A stretch of 64,000 nucleotides of DNA from CAYRHJ01 sp964424105 (GCA_964424105.1 CAYRHJ010000031.1:1-64000); one strand, 5' to 3'; shown: positions 1 through 9,238, counted from the first letter of the stretch. Translations and numbers: made by a program. The notes: generated by a model not told the origin, from the letters alone.

Positions 1-797
1 GGGTCGGTCGCAAATTCCAGCTGAATATTGGAAACGGACGGCGCCCCCACCACCAGAATGCCGTCTCCAAAAGCAACGCAATCCCCGTAGCGATCGTCCG
101 TGGCACCGAAAGGCGTTGTCAACTGGACGTGCTCCACCCAGGAATCGTCGCCGGCGTCTCCAGGCGTACCATTCTCGTCCAAGCGAAAGAGATACGCCGA
201 CCCGGTGCCAAACTCGTTACCTTCCCACACGGACCCGGACGCGATCCACCCATCATGGATCGCGACGGACTCTCCAAACACCCGAAACTCAGCCAAATCC
301 GACGCCAGCAGCTTCTGCTCCGGAACCCAAAGTCCGCTCTCCTCACGGAAAACGTAAGCCGCTCCGGAATCACACGACGGATCACACGTCGGATCACACC
401 CGCAAGCCTCGTCATTGCGGTAGGCGCCGACAACGAGTCGGTCGCCGTTAAGATCGAGTGAAAATCCAAACGCGGCTCCCTCGTCCCAGGACTTCACGAT
501 ATGTGTGCACGCCCAAAAGTCATCACTCGGATCGCCCGGATCAGCCACCCCTCCGCGTCGACACACCACAACGATCCCTTTTCCAGGAAAGATGTCTCGA
601 CCATTCGCTCCGATCATCAGCCAGTCACCGTCAGAAGCCATGGATGCCCCAAGTTGGTCAAAGTCCATCACACTTGGCGCAAGAAATGATTGAGTCTCAA
701 AGTACTCGCAGGGCGGGTCCGAGAGGGCCGGATTCGTACAAAGTCCGGAAACAACGGCGATGATTACGACGTGCAGGTAACTACCGGAGCGGCTCAT
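1..797 (-). CDS. FG-GAP/integrin-alpha-like repeat secreted protein (3' end outside window)
   Basis: The frame opens at ATG 797 and stays open to the left edge (265 codons seen), so the C-terminus is missing. Residues about 8-25 form a signal peptide. The rest repeats a propeller-blade pattern: an AS-DGDWLMIGAN type block, then VVGAYRND, AAYVFRE, GSAYLFRLDENG and DDSWVEHVQL. This is characteristic of planctomycete FG-GAP proteins whose blades alternate 'record' and 'validity' strands. A Cys-rich loop (CGCDPTCDPSCDSG) sits near residue 125. The protein is probably exported; its ligand is unknown. The product class is clear, the biological role is not. Confidence 0.8.
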   Translation of the reverse strand, partial: MSRSGSYLHVVIIAVVSGLCTNPALSDPPCEYFETQSFLAPSVMDFDQLGASMASDGDWLMIGANGRDIFPGKGIVVVCRRGGVADPGDPSDDFWACTHIVKSWDEGAAFGFSLDLNGDRLVVGAYRNDEACGCDPTCDPSCDSGAAYVFREESGLWVPEQKLLASDLAEFRVFGESVAIHDGWIASGSVWEGNEFGTGSAYLFRLDENGTPGDAGDDSWVEHVQLTTPFGATDDRYGDCVAFGDGILVVGAPSVSNIQLEFATD

Positions 798-935
798 GTG
801 GATGTCTCCTGACGGGAACTCAAAAATATCAAAAACACCCCTGCTGGTCAAGTAGTCTCAAAATCTGGGCAACCCCGAACAAGATTTCACCGCATTTCCC
901 CCCGACCCGTATGGTTGCAAAGGAAACAGGAAGAA

Positions 936-986
936 GGCACGGGTGAGGCAGGGCCTTAATCCTGCCTCACCCCGTGCCGAGTTTTT
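936..986 (+). terminator. Strong hairpin, probable rho-independent terminator
   Basis: Arms at 936-953 and 961-978 pair almost perfectly (GGCACGG-GTGAGGCAGG with CCTGCCTCAC-CCGTGCC). On the plus strand they are followed by GAGTTTTT. On the minus strand the tail is less T-rich, but the hairpin lies between two minus-strand reading frames and could also end the fragment upstream of the FG-GAP gene. Confidence 0.6.
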
Positions 987-1029
987 CAGGTGGGGTTGGC
1001 GCTAGCTGATTGCCCTCCCCAAACAACGA

Positions 1030-1651
1030 CTACGTGGCGTCCCCGGAGGCCGAAAAATCCTCCGCGGTATCCATATCGTCGCAGTCGACGATCGCGGAAC
1101 CCTTCCACAAGAGTCCACCACTATAGGAGAACCCCGTGTCCACTCGGAGCCTTCCGGCTTGTATGTCGATGTCACCCATCGAGTCTCCGTAGCTGCCGGC
1201 AGTAGAGTGATTCAAGTGCAACTCCCCACTCGCATGGTTCAGCGTGAACGTCCCGCTGGAACCGACCGCCACGCCCGAGCCTTGGATCTCCACTTTGTGC
1301 CCGGCGGTGATCGTTACATCCCCGTCAAACTGAACACTCCCGATGATATCGAACGTCAGGTTCCCGCCGGGGACGGTCACCTCCGAAGTGCTGTCCAGCG
1401 TCAACGTTTCGCCGCTGGCGACTTCTATCTCACCGCCGCCGTTGGTCGCGTTGGACTTAATGTCCGCGAACATATTGGCGTTTGTATCGGCGAAGGCGAG
1501 CTTGCCCGGATTCGTTGTCGTCGCACCGTCAATGAACTCGATAATGGATGGGTACGACGCGTGACCCGAAAACGTCGAACTCGAATTGTTTATTGCGAGA
1601 GACGCATCCGATTCGATTCTGAGCTTTCCCGCCGGATCGTGACCCGGTACG
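1030..1651 (-). pseudogene. 5'-truncated beta-solenoid-type surface protein fragment
   Basis: About 205 codons of a Gly/Ser/Thr/Asp-rich, beta-strand-repeating protein (blocks such as GDVTITAGHKVEIQGSG and GETLTLDSTSEVTVPGG) run to a normal stop at 1030. There is no credible start: the only ATG in frame lies inside the antitoxin gene in another frame and encodes an unrelated Arg-rich stretch. The composition matches secreted passenger-like proteins such as the one at 7734-8990. It ends without a recognisable anchor. I read it as the 3' remnant of a larger exported protein whose 5' part was lost where the antitoxin gene now sits. Confidence 0.55.
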
Positions 1652-1855
1652 TCATCGACGATCCTGTTCAATCTCCCGGACCGCCTGATCGAAGGGGACG
1701 GACTCATCGCCGGATCGTTTGGCTGCGTCGTAGGCCCGGATGGATTCCAGCTCCTCGAGCTCCTCCATCAGTCTTTGGTAGTCTTCCATCGGCAGGATCA
1801 CGCCGACGCGATTGCCGTTTTCATCGACGACGTAGCCTTCGTTGACCGTTGGCAT
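1652..1855 (-). CDS. Phd/YefM-type antitoxin, orphan
   Basis: This 67-residue protein has an N-terminal beta strand (YVVDENGNRVGVILPMEDY) and an acidic helical tail (MEELEELESIRAYDAAK, then VPFDQAVREIE). That is the standard layout of Phd/YefM antitoxins that bind and autoregulate their operon and neutralise a RelE/ParE-type toxin. In such operons the toxin normally follows with overlap. Here the downstream sequence is a beta-solenoid remnant and no RelE-like frame is present, so the antitoxin is an orphan. Its start ATG 1855 is followed by a normal-length reading frame. Confidence 0.8.
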   Translation of the reverse strand: MPTVNEGYVVDENGNRVGVILPMEDYQRLMEELEELESIRAYDAAKRSGDESVPFDQAVREIEQDRR

Positions 1856-1856
1856 T

Positions 1857-2015
1857 TCAAATCACTCTACGTTGGCAGGGAGCGCCCCAGTTGTGCGCCC
1901 GCCCGCGACGGTTGATTGCGTCCGCAAGGCGTGCAGCTTTTTCCACGGCAACGGGAGCCATCATACCGCGCAAAACCGAGGCAAAGGCCGCTTCCAAGTA
2001 TGCTGCTCGCCGCAT
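1857..2015 (-). CDS. Possible small hypothetical protein upstream of the antitoxin
   Basis: A 52-codon frame from ATG 2015 ends one base before the antitoxin start, which suggests translational coupling. The middle is Ala-rich and helix-forming (AVEKAARLADAINRR). I recognise no family and the start has no convincing ribosome binding site. It may be a small gene or chance. Confidence 0.22.
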   Translation of the reverse strand: MRRAAYLEAAFASVLRGMMAPVAVEKAARLADAINRRGRAHNWGAPCQRRVI

Positions 2016-2224
2016 TGCACGAAGCCGTTCGCCACCTCGCCATCGTTTTACCTTGCACTAAACCTTGCACGTACGCGCGTCCTTGGCCGTCATTTCTGGT
2101 CAATTGTTGGCAAAACAGACGATGCCATGGGGGTTTGGGCAATCCTACTCGAGGCCGTCGTAACTCGCGCCCCTGGCAAGAGTTGGCCACCGTTGGCAAT
2201 CGGTGTCAACGGCGGTCGGAATCA

Positions 2225-2295
2225 GCGGGTGATGAGATTCGAACTCACGACATTCACGTTGGCAACGTGACGCTCTACCACTGAGCTACACCCGC
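2225..2295 (-). tRNA. tRNA-Gly (anticodon GCC)
   Basis: The minus strand folds into a complete cloverleaf of 71 nt: acceptor GCGGGTG/CACCCGC, D arm GCTC-AGTGGTA-GAGC, anticodon arm TCACG-TTGCCAA-CGTGA (anticodon GCC), and T arm GTGAG-TTCGAAT-CTCAT. The 3' CCA is not encoded. No prophage or integrase gene adjoins it. Confidence 0.96.
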
Positions 2296-2467
2296 GAAAT
2301 CAACCGCGCCAATATATCGTCGATCGCGAGGCACGCAAGTTTCAAAACCCCACGATGACGACGACGGCGAAAGTCCAAGTCGGCCCTATCCACTTCGTCA
2401 TTGGCTGGCGATGCATTATAGGTTCTGATGCGGCAAAATCCGGCCCAAGCGCCGGGGCGACGATCTT

Positions 2468-3421
2468 CTATTCCCCAGGATCAGGTGTGTCGCCGTCTGA
2501 ACCCGTGAAACCAGCCACACCGATCGAGCGAATCACGTGCGGATGCTGACTCTCGACGGCATCAAGGAATTCGCGAACGGTGGCCACCAATTTCGGATCG
2601 GTTTTTGTGGAGGCTACAACCGGTCCCAATCGAATAGGACTGGTCTCCCCCAATACCCTGAATTGATCCTTGCTGAAGCGCAGCGGTATGAATCGCCCCC
2701 CAGTGTCTGGATAGGATTCAAATTCGGCTCGGCTGATCACCCCAACCGGCGTTGTTCCAAACGCGACTTCCTTGGCCACCTCCTGCGAATTCATGTGATA
2801 TTGCAGTGAATTAGGCGGGATCAGCTCACGACGTATGGCATCTTGCGAAACACCCGCATCGTCCAACGCCGCCGTCGCAGCATAATGAAGCACGGCATCT
2901 CCCGGAGGTCCAAACGCAAACCGGCGGCCCGATATATCGGTCAGCGCCTGAATGTCCGAATCCGCGCGGGCCACAAACAATCCGGATTCGCTCGATCTCT
3001 TGGCCCGGGCAATAACACGGCAATCCTTGCATTCCGACACCAACTCGTCGTACTGTTCGTCCGTCAGAAAGGCAAAATCGATTCGCCCATACTGCAAATG
3101 CGAAGCCACCTGAAACACCTTGAACGGCTCGATGATCACCGGCCTATTCGTGACGCGTGCCAACTCCGTCTGAAGGTCCGACCAGGGTGTTCGCTCGCGA
3201 AGATCCCACCATGTTCGAACATCCATCATGACGCTGTGGTCCGCCACGATGCCCACGCGGATAGGCTCGGAACCAAATCCGAACAGCGGACGAAGCCCCA
3301 ACGGATCCCAAAAAGTCGATCCGGCCAATACCCCCGGAGATGTTGTACAACCGCTGAACAACGCAACCGCCAAGCCAATCATGAACGCCGGCAAGATCAT
3401 GCCCGCGAGAGGTCGTTTCAT
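2468..3421 (-). CDS. PhnD-like periplasmic binding lipoprotein
   Basis: From ATG 3421 the protein (317 aa) begins with a lipoprotein signal (MKRPLAG, a hydrophobic core, then lipobox ALFSGC). Residues about 50-300 match the substrate-binding fold of the PhnD/phosphonate family: IRVGIVADHS, then FKVFQVASHLQYGRIDFAFL, and the SGLFVARADS and GRRFAFGPPGDAVLHY hinge segments. PhnD proteins deliver phosphonate, phosphite or related anions to an ABC importer, but no permease or ATPase is nearby, so the ligand and even a transport role are unproved. Upstream in-frame ATGs up to 3523 exist, but only 3421 gives a clean signal peptide. Confidence 0.72.
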   Translation of the reverse strand: MKRPLAGMILPAFMIGLAVALFSGCTTSPGVLAGSTFWDPLGLRPLFGFGSEPIRVGIVADHSVMMDVRTWWDLRERTPWSDLQTELARVTNRPVIIEPFKVFQVASHLQYGRIDFAFLTDEQYDELVSECKDCRVIARAKRSSESGLFVARADSDIQALTDISGRRFAFGPPGDAVLHYAATAALDDAGVSQDAIRRELIPPNSLQYHMNSQEVAKEVAFGTTPVGVISRAEFESYPDTGGRFIPLRFSKDQFRVLGETSPIRLGPVVASTKTDPKLVATVREFLDAVESQHPHVIRSIGVAGFTGSDGDTPDPGE

Positions 3422-4224
3422 GCCCGCAGCGATCCCGAATCGCAATGTCATTTTCCGTAAGTCACGCATAGCCGTCCACATCCGCATCACACGTCCACGC
3501 CAGCCGCAGCCCCCACGAGGCAAGACCGTTCAATCCCCGTTGGGTTCCGAAAGAGCGTTGGCGGCGCCGTGAATTATACGCCGACCAAGAATTCTCACAA
3601 ATGATACTATCGGCTTGCGTGTCGGATTCGCGGGACCTTGAATGGGCAATGCCACCGCAGGCCCGCCACATGTGTCAAAAGGAAGGCGTCCGCGCGAACG
3701 GATTTCGTTGATCGAACGAATCGGCTGGTGCGATGGCTGGAGCGCACCGTCGCCCGCGCGGACGCCAAGGATCACTTCCGAGGCATGGGAAGGTTTCTTT
3801 CGAACAAATCGATGGTGCGGAGCACATGTGAAGGACCGATGGAAAGGCGGTAGGGACTTCAATCATTCAGCACGGCTCCGCACCCTCGACGCATGAGTGT
3901 CCACTGTCGTGTTGCCCGCATTCGACGCCCGGTTCGACCAGGAAACGGAGTCATTCCGTTGTTATAGAACCCGGCGCTGATTGGGGTACGGAGTTCATCA
4001 AGCTTTCTGTCGCTGGAGCGCAGAAAAATAGTGATTATTTTCATCCAAAATCAGCGCCAATCCTAACTGGTTATTAATAATAAGGTTACATTCAACGCCC
4101 AAAATACAGGCGTTCACATTCTCGTTTCAACGTTTCGCCAGCCTGTCGCGGGAATTCGCTGTCACAATACCCGCCGGCAACCTTTCAGAGCCAATCACCG
4201 GCCCATCGAGATTCGCAACATACC
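3422..4224. other. Intergenic region with no gene seen
   Basis: About 800 bases between the divergent lipoprotein and sigma-factor genes. The reading frames here are Arg/Pro-rich shadows without family resemblance. From roughly 4030 to 4110 the sequence becomes markedly AT-rich (including TTATTAATAATAAGG), which fits regulatory DNA for one or both neighbours. Confidence 0.5.
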
Positions 4225-4254
4225 TTGTGTACAGAGGTTACGTCGTGTTACAAT
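4225..4254 (+). promoter_or_regulatory. Candidate promoter of the sigma-factor gene
   Basis: TTGTGT (4225-4230), an 18-base gap and TACAAT (4249-4254) resemble a housekeeping promoter. The expected transcription start falls at about 4261-4262, on or beside the ATG at 4262. There is no Shine-Dalgarno sequence, so a leaderless transcript is possible. Confidence 0.4.
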
Positions 4255-4261
4255 GCCGGCC

Positions 4262-4840
4262 ATGGATACCACTCGCCCATCATTGCTCGTGCGAGTCAAG
4301 ACGCCCGAGGACGGAAGCGCCTGGAAGGAATTTTACCGGCTATACGCCCCGCTTTTGTCGCGATTTGGCCGTGCGCGTGGGCTGGGAATCGAGGAAGCTG
4401 AAGACGTGGCCCAGGAGTGCATGAACACCCTGGTCAAGACCATGCGAAATTTTGACTATTCGCGTGATAAGGGTTCCTTTAAGAACTATCTTTTTACACA
4501 GGTCAGTCACCAAATCGCGGATCGGCTTAGGCGTAAACGCCCCAGGCTGGCACAGAGCGGTGAGTTGCGCCGTCTCCCCAGCCGCGACCAGGACGAAGCA
4601 GAAGCCCAGTGGGATCAGTATTGGCTACGCGAGCACCTGAACTATTGCATCAAGAATATCGAGAAAGAATTCGCCCCCCAGACCATCACGGCGTTCAAGT
4701 TGTATGTATTAAAGGAGTGGGCCGTCGAAAAAGTCTGCGACACGTTGCAATTGACGCCCAATCAGGTCTATTTAGCTAAGTCTCGCGTGACCCGTCGCCT
4801 TCGAGCAACGATGAACGAGCTGGTTGGCGAAATTGTTTAG
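4262..4840 (+). CDS. ECF-type RNA polymerase sigma factor (kinase-linked)
   Basis: A 192-residue sigma-70 family protein of the short ECF layout. Region 2 lies at about residues 17-90 (FYRLYAPLLSRFGRARGL, AEDVAQECMNTLVK, SFKNYLFTQVSHQIADRLRR). Region 4 lies at about 140-185 and carries a helix-turn-helix (VEKVCDTLQLTPNQVYLAKSRV). It directs RNA polymerase to a regulon. The Ser/Thr kinase gene follows after 42 bp, the arrangement known for kinase-linked ECF groups in planctomycetes, so its activity is probably controlled by phosphorylation or by the zinc-binding N-terminus of that kinase. ATG 4253 is an alternative start, but ATG 4262 fits the promoter better. Confidence 0.85.
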   Translation: MDTTRPSLLVRVKTPEDGSAWKEFYRLYAPLLSRFGRARGLGIEEAEDVAQECMNTLVKTMRNFDYSRDKGSFKNYLFTQVSHQIADRLRRKRPRLAQSGELRRLPSRDQDEAEAQWDQYWLREHLNYCIKNIEKEFAPQTITAFKLYVLKEWAVEKVCDTLQLTPNQVYLAKSRVTRRLRATMNELVGEIV

Positions 4841-4882
4841 CGGTTCCTGCCTTGGCCCGCAGGACAGGGGGGGTAAATACCC

Positions 4883-7438
4883 GTGGTGCATTGCCTGAGC
4901 GATGCCGATTTCGAGCGATTGACCTGCGGGGAATTGGATGAGGTCACCGGCGGTCAGTGGCGCGAACATATCGACGGTTGCCCCAACTGCCATCAGGCCT
5001 ACGAAAGCTATCAGAACGATGCCCAATTCTTGAGTCGGGCAAAACTCCTGCTGAGTCGTCAGGACGTTTCGCTGACGACGAGTGGAAGTACATCAGCTTC
5101 CGTTTCTACGACCAATGCCAGCGTTCATTTTCCCCGTATCGATGGATATCGCATTTCGGAAGTGGTGGGCCAAGGTGGAATGGGGATCGTGTACCGGGCG
5201 GAGCAAACCAAGCTCAAGCGCGTGGTGGCGCTGAAAGTCTTGCCCTCGGTGATTGGATCCGCCAGCCCATCCGCGGTGTCACGCTTTCGCAGGGAGGCCC
5301 ACGCGGCGGGTCGCCTTCACCACACCAACATTATTCCCATTTACGACTATGGTGAATCGCATGGCGGCTATTACTACGCCATGGAATTGATAACCGGGCA
5401 GCCGCTCAACACGTTGATCAAGCGATTCGGTGTGCAAAACGCGGCATCGGCGTCGCCCGTTCGTTTGGCGGCCATGCTACGTCCGTCCGTATCGGGCAGC
5501 ATGGACCTTCGATCCGGCGATGGATTCGGAGACGCGGTTGCGGCGAACCTTGGGCCGGAATCACAGATTTCCACGCCCCCGCGCTGGCGCATGTACTATC
5601 AACAGGTCGCCCGCTGGACCGCGGACATCGCCGACGCACTTCATTACGCCCACGGCGAGGGTATCATTCACCGGGACATCAAGCCGGCCAACATTATTCT
5701 GTCCCTCGACGGAAGGGTCATGATCGGTGATTTCGGGTTGGCCAAGACGGTCGATGAGAACACGCTGACCATGACGGGCTCGTTGTTGGGCACGGTGCGG
5801 TACTTGAGTCCCGAGCAGGCCATGGCCCGACGAGTTCCGGTGGATCATCGCACGGACATTTATTCGCTGGGGGCGACGCTGTACGAGCTGTTGACGTTTC
5901 AACCCGTTTTTCCGGGAGACGACGACAAACAGGTGCTCAGCGCCATCATCTCCCGCGATCCCACTCCACCGCACAAGATCATCTCCACCGTGCCCCGTGA
6001 GCTGGACACGATTTGCCTCAAAGCCTTGGAGAAATCGCAGGATTCGCGCTACGCGACCGCCCGGGCCATGGCCGAGGACTTGCGTCGATTCATCAACGAT
6101 TTGCCGATCGCCGCGAAACCGCCGGGCACGGTCAAGCGGGTGATCAAGTACATTCGACGACACAAGGCGAAATCCGTCGCCGTCGCAGCCGCGGTGTTGC
6201 TGGCGGCTTCCGCTGCATTGGTAGTACGGGCCAGCCGTCAGCGGTTAGTTGCCCAACAGGAGCGGTTGGTTGCAGACGTCGCGAAGCTAGTGGCTAAAGG
6301 CAACGCGCACGCGATCAATGGCCAATGGGTTGAAGCGAAGAGATTCTACGACGAGGCGCTGGACGCGAATACCAACGACCGCCGGGCCATCAGCAACCTC
6401 GCCCGTCTGTACATTAATTGGGCGAACTCGTTTCCCCGCCCCGATGCGTCAAAGATTGAGTTAGCGTTGGAGGAATGCAAACGCGGGTTGTCGCTGTATC
6501 CCGACGACGAAAACCTTGCCAATACCATGGCCATCCTGCTGAAACGGGAGGGTCGGCTGGAAGAAGCTGGAGCCGTGCTCGAGAAGTTTTTGAAGTTCAA
6601 AGATGGATCCAAGTCCGCGTTGAACTCGTCGGCTGGCGACGCCGAGAGCAAAAAGGAACATAAGGAAGCGGCTTCACCGGTTACGCTGGCCAATCTGGGG
6701 ATGATTTATGCGTTGCAGGGACGACTCGATGAAGCCGAGGCCACCTTGAGATCATCGGCAGAAGTTTCCGAGAAGGAAAAGAAACAGTCGGCTGAAGACT
6801 CCGTGAAGGAAAAGAAACTGTCGGCTGAAGACTCCGTGAAGGAGAAACCGTACGTGGATCCGATCAGGCATCTTGCGTCGATTCAGCTTCTACGCGGATC
6901 GGAGGAAGTGCTTGAAACGCTTCGACAGGCGCTTCAGATTGATCGCGACAACGCCGCCACGCGATTGTTGATCGCCCGGGCGTTGTGGCAAAACGGAATC
7001 AAAAGCAGCGAGACCTTGGGAAACGCTGCCGATACCGCCACAACGGCGGATACGATCTTGGGAGAGCGCGATCCGAAATCGAAACGCATTCGCGCTATGA
7101 CCCAATTGCATGATCAGTCGCCCGACAAAGCCGTCGAATCGGCCACTGCCGCGATCCAGCGCGGCGACATGGCCACCATCAACCATCTCATCATCGCCAT
7201 TGCCTGCGCTCAAAAAGGCGAGACAGAAAAGGCCCGGCTGTCCCTTAAACTGGCCGAAGAGAGCTGGCCCGATGAACTCCGCAAGCCCGACGGGTTCATC
7301 GCGACGGCTGATCGCGGTGAACTGTGGTTCGAGTCAGCCAAGGAACTTTTCGCCCTGCGAGACGAAGCCGCTGCACTATTGGACGCAGTGCCAAACGACC
7401 CGGCAGGCGTGAAATCCGAGACCGCGCCGAACCCTTGA
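4883..7438 (+). CDS. Membrane Ser/Thr protein kinase with anti-sigma-like zinc finger and TPRs
   Basis: 851 residues from GTG 4883. Residues 14-45 hold an anti-sigma-type zinc-binding pattern (HIDGCPNCHQ). A PknB-like kinase domain spans about 87-410, with the Gly loop VVGQGGMGIVYRAE, the VALKVL lysine, the catalytic loop HRDIKPAN (263-270), DFGLAKT and the SPEQA substrate loop. An insert of roughly 50 residues (about 185-235) interrupts the lobe. One transmembrane helix follows at about 430-450, then tetratricopeptide-like repeats to the C-terminus. The TPR part would be outside the membrane if the kinase is cytoplasmic. It is probably co-transcribed with the sigma factor and likely senses an envelope signal. 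An internal 33-bp tandem repeat lies in the TPR part. Confidence 0.88.
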   Translation: MVHCLSDADFERLTCGELDEVTGGQWREHIDGCPNCHQAYESYQNDAQFLSRAKLLLSRQDVSLTTSGSTSASVSTTNASVHFPRIDGYRISEVVGQGGMGIVYRAEQTKLKRVVALKVLPSVIGSASPSAVSRFRREAHAAGRLHHTNIIPIYDYGESHGGYYYAMELITGQPLNTLIKRFGVQNAASASPVRLAAMLRPSVSGSMDLRSGDGFGDAVAANLGPESQISTPPRWRMYYQQVARWTADIADALHYAHGEGIIHRDIKPANIILSLDGRVMIGDFGLAKTVDENTLTMTGSLLGTVRYLSPEQAMARRVPVDHRTDIYSLGATLYELLTFQPVFPGDDDKQVLSAIISRDPTPPHKIISTVPRELDTICLKALEKSQDSRYATARAMAEDLRRFINDLPIAAKPPGTVKRVIKYIRRHKAKSVAVAAAVLLAASAALVVRASRQRLVAQQERLVADVAKLVAKGNAHAINGQWVEAKRFYDEALDANTNDRRAISNLARLYINWANSFPRPDASKIELALEECKRGLSLYPDDENLANTMAILLKREGRLEEAGAVLEKFLKFKDGSKSALNSSAGDAESKKEHKEAASPVTLANLGMIYALQGRLDEAEATLRSSAEVSEKEKKQSAEDSVKEKKLSAEDSVKEKPYVDPIRHLASIQLLRGSEEVLETLRQALQIDRDNAATRLLIARALWQNGIKSSETLGNAADTATTADTILGERDPKSKRIRAMTQLHDQSPDKAVESATAAIQRGDMATINHLIIAIACAQKGETEKARLSLKLAEESWPDELRKPDGFIATADRGELWFESAKELFALRDEAAALLDAVPNDPAGVKSETAPNP
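6773..6860 (+). repeat. 33-bp in-frame tandem repeat inside the kinase gene
   Basis: Two near-identical 33-bp units (6773-6805, 6806-6838) encode KEKK[QL]SAEDSV. A degraded half-unit precedes them (SAEVSE) and a partial unit follows. The repeat extends a charged linker between TPR helices without breaking the frame, consistent with recent slippage. Confidence 0.8.
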
Positions 7439-7509
7439 AAATGGTCTCGAGGCTCGCAACTCACGGTGCTGTATTCAGTTACGGTCCAAGCCGGTTCACC
7501 GGGATTTGC

Positions 7510-7539
7510 TTGCGATTTCTCTCCCAGAAAAGCTATAAT
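7510..7539 (+). promoter_or_regulatory. Candidate sigma-70 promoter
   Basis: TTGCGA (7510-7515), an 18-base gap and a perfect TATAAT (7534-7539). The nearest downstream gene starts at 7734, giving a leader of about 190 bases. Confidence 0.5.
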
Positions 7540-7733
7540 GGCTGCACAGGCTGGAACGGCGTCTGGCGCTGCGCGTCCGATTATGGGCAAGACGGCTAGC
7601 GCGACGGTCGAGCGAATCGGGATCCGCACGAAACGGACTGCGGCAGGCTTTGTGCATATCGTTGGCGGATGGAATTTTGGTATCGGGATTTGGGATGGGA
7701 GAGCGCCTTGGCTCTAATGAAAGCGAAGAAGTC

Positions 7734-8990
7734 ATGAAACCGCAGGGCCAATTTCGATTTCGGGCAATTGTTCTGGCTTGCACCTGGCTGACGCATGTTT
7801 CCGCGGCGCTCGGGATTCCGGTTACTTGGACGGGCAACATGAACGACCAGTGGAACAATCCGGGAAACTGGAATCCCACGGTGGTGCCTTGCAACATGCC
7901 GCCGAACGCCTACAACGTGATCATTGATCAGCCCGGCGCGATGGTGGTGCTGAACGAGCTGATGTGCGAGGTGGACAGTCTTACAATTTTGAACGGCGCG
8001 ACGCTGCGCGTGATAGGGACGAACCTGTCCATCGTGACCCCGCAGGGCTTGCAGTTACAGGGTGCGCTGTTGGTCTCCTCCAATGCGACGATCAACGCGT
8101 CTTTTGTTCCGGTGACGATCGGCGAGGGGGGACTGTTTGCGCGTGACCCGCTCGCACCCTGTCCCGATGCCTCGTCCCTAATTGCCGGTACGATCACGGT
8201 GCTGGAGGGCATGCCGGCGGGCGAGTTGCAGCTCGATTGTGACATGACGCTGTCTACCCAGGGCGACCTGATTCTTGACGGGACCAATGTCAGTGCAAAT
8301 TCCCCGAGCGGCGCGAAGGTTTATGGCGGGCTGTTGCCGCCCATCCTCGGACTGACGGATGATTCGTCGGGTGGAGTCGGCGGCGACATTCAGATTTTGA
8401 ACGCCGCGCAGGTCACCATAGACTCCACTGCGTTCGCAGCCAAGTCAACGGCCAGGCAACAAGGCCCCCTATCGTCGCCTACGCTGCATTTGTCGGGTTC
8501 ATTTTTGAATTACAGCCGCCGGCCGGATTTGTTCAACGCCAAAGAGGGAAGGCTGGTTTTGGGCGGCGTTCCCGGTGCGACTCAAATCTTCGAGGTGGCT
8601 GATGTCATACCGTCGTCGGCTGCGGGACTATTGCTGAATAACTTCGCGTTTGGAAGTATTGAAATCCTTCCCGGCGCCATCGTCGATTTCGTTGACGAAT
8701 TCGACAATGACGGCCTCGGGCAACAGACATTCGAATCCCAGTTCGTGCTGGGAACCCTGTCGATCGTACCTTCTGCGACCGTGCGCGTCCTGGGCTGCGG
8801 GCTGTTCTTTGGTACATTTCTTGACGTAGAGAGCTGCATCGTCCTTGTGAAGAACGGCGGCGCTTTTCAATCGATCGAATCGCTGTTCAATGTCGTACCG
8901 ACGGCGTCGGAGTTCGGCGGTTGGCTGGTTTTCGCTGCCATGGGCTTGGCTGGCGTGGCTGTTTTGGGCCGACGAAAAGTGCCGGCGTGA
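7734..8990 (+). CDS. Secreted beta-solenoid-type protein with IPTL-CTERM-like sorting tail
   Basis: 418 residues from ATG 7734 (AAGAAG ribosome site upstream). A signal peptide spans about residues 8-28. The W-x-G-N-x-x-x-x-W-x-x-P-x-x-W segment (WTGNMNDQWNNPGNW) opens a beta-rich passenger of the kind seen in autotransporter-like and planctomycete surface proteins. The tail VPTASEFGGWLVFAAMGLAG is followed by a second half of the membrane helix and a basic end (RRK). This resembles IPTL/PEP-CTERM signals recognised by exosortase-type enzymes. No exosortase gene lies in the window. Ligand and role are unknown. ATG 7650 is an upstream alternative but lacks a signal peptide at its start. Confidence 0.7.
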   Translation: MKPQGQFRFRAIVLACTWLTHVSAALGIPVTWTGNMNDQWNNPGNWNPTVVPCNMPPNAYNVIIDQPGAMVVLNELMCEVDSLTILNGATLRVIGTNLSIVTPQGLQLQGALLVSSNATINASFVPVTIGEGGLFARDPLAPCPDASSLIAGTITVLEGMPAGELQLDCDMTLSTQGDLILDGTNVSANSPSGAKVYGGLLPPILGLTDDSSGGVGGDIQILNAAQVTIDSTAFAAKSTARQQGPLSSPTLHLSGSFLNYSRRPDLFNAKEGRLVLGGVPGATQIFEVADVIPSSAAGLLLNNFAFGSIEILPGAIVDFVDEFDNDGLGQQTFESQFVLGTLSIVPSATVRVLGCGLFFGTFLDVESCIVLVKNGGAFQSIESLFNVVPTASEFGGWLVFAAMGLAGVAVLGRRKVPA

Positions 8991-9085
8991 TCAACGTGCC
9001 GCTCGGCGGCCATTGGCGGAGTGGAAAATCGTATATGGTTTGACCGTTTGCCAAATTGAATTTCTGCTTGATTTCAACACGAAAG

Positions 9086-9136
9086 GCCCTGACCCCGTCG
9101 ACGCATCGTTACTTGCGTCGTCAGGGCAGGGTCTTT
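9086..9136 (+). terminator. Rho-independent terminator
   Basis: Outer arms GCCCTGAC (9086-9093) and GTCAGGGC (9120-9127) enclose inner arms GACGCA/TGCGTC. AGGGTCTTTT follows. It lies about 100 bases past the 7734-8990 gene. Confidence 0.65.
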
Positions 9137-9238
9137 TATCATGCCCGTACGAACGGAAGCGCATTATTGAACTTTGAATGGTCAATTGAACGATGGTTGT
9201 CGTTTCCGCGAGAGCGTGGAACGGCTGCACGCTTGCTT

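Noticed and set aside
2225..2295. Attachment site at tRNA-Gly
   Set aside because: No integrase or duplicated tRNA 3' end was seen within the window.
3530..3862. 110-codon minus-strand frame upstream of the PhnD-like gene
   Set aside because: No domain, unusual composition, and several overlapping frames of equal quality on both strands.
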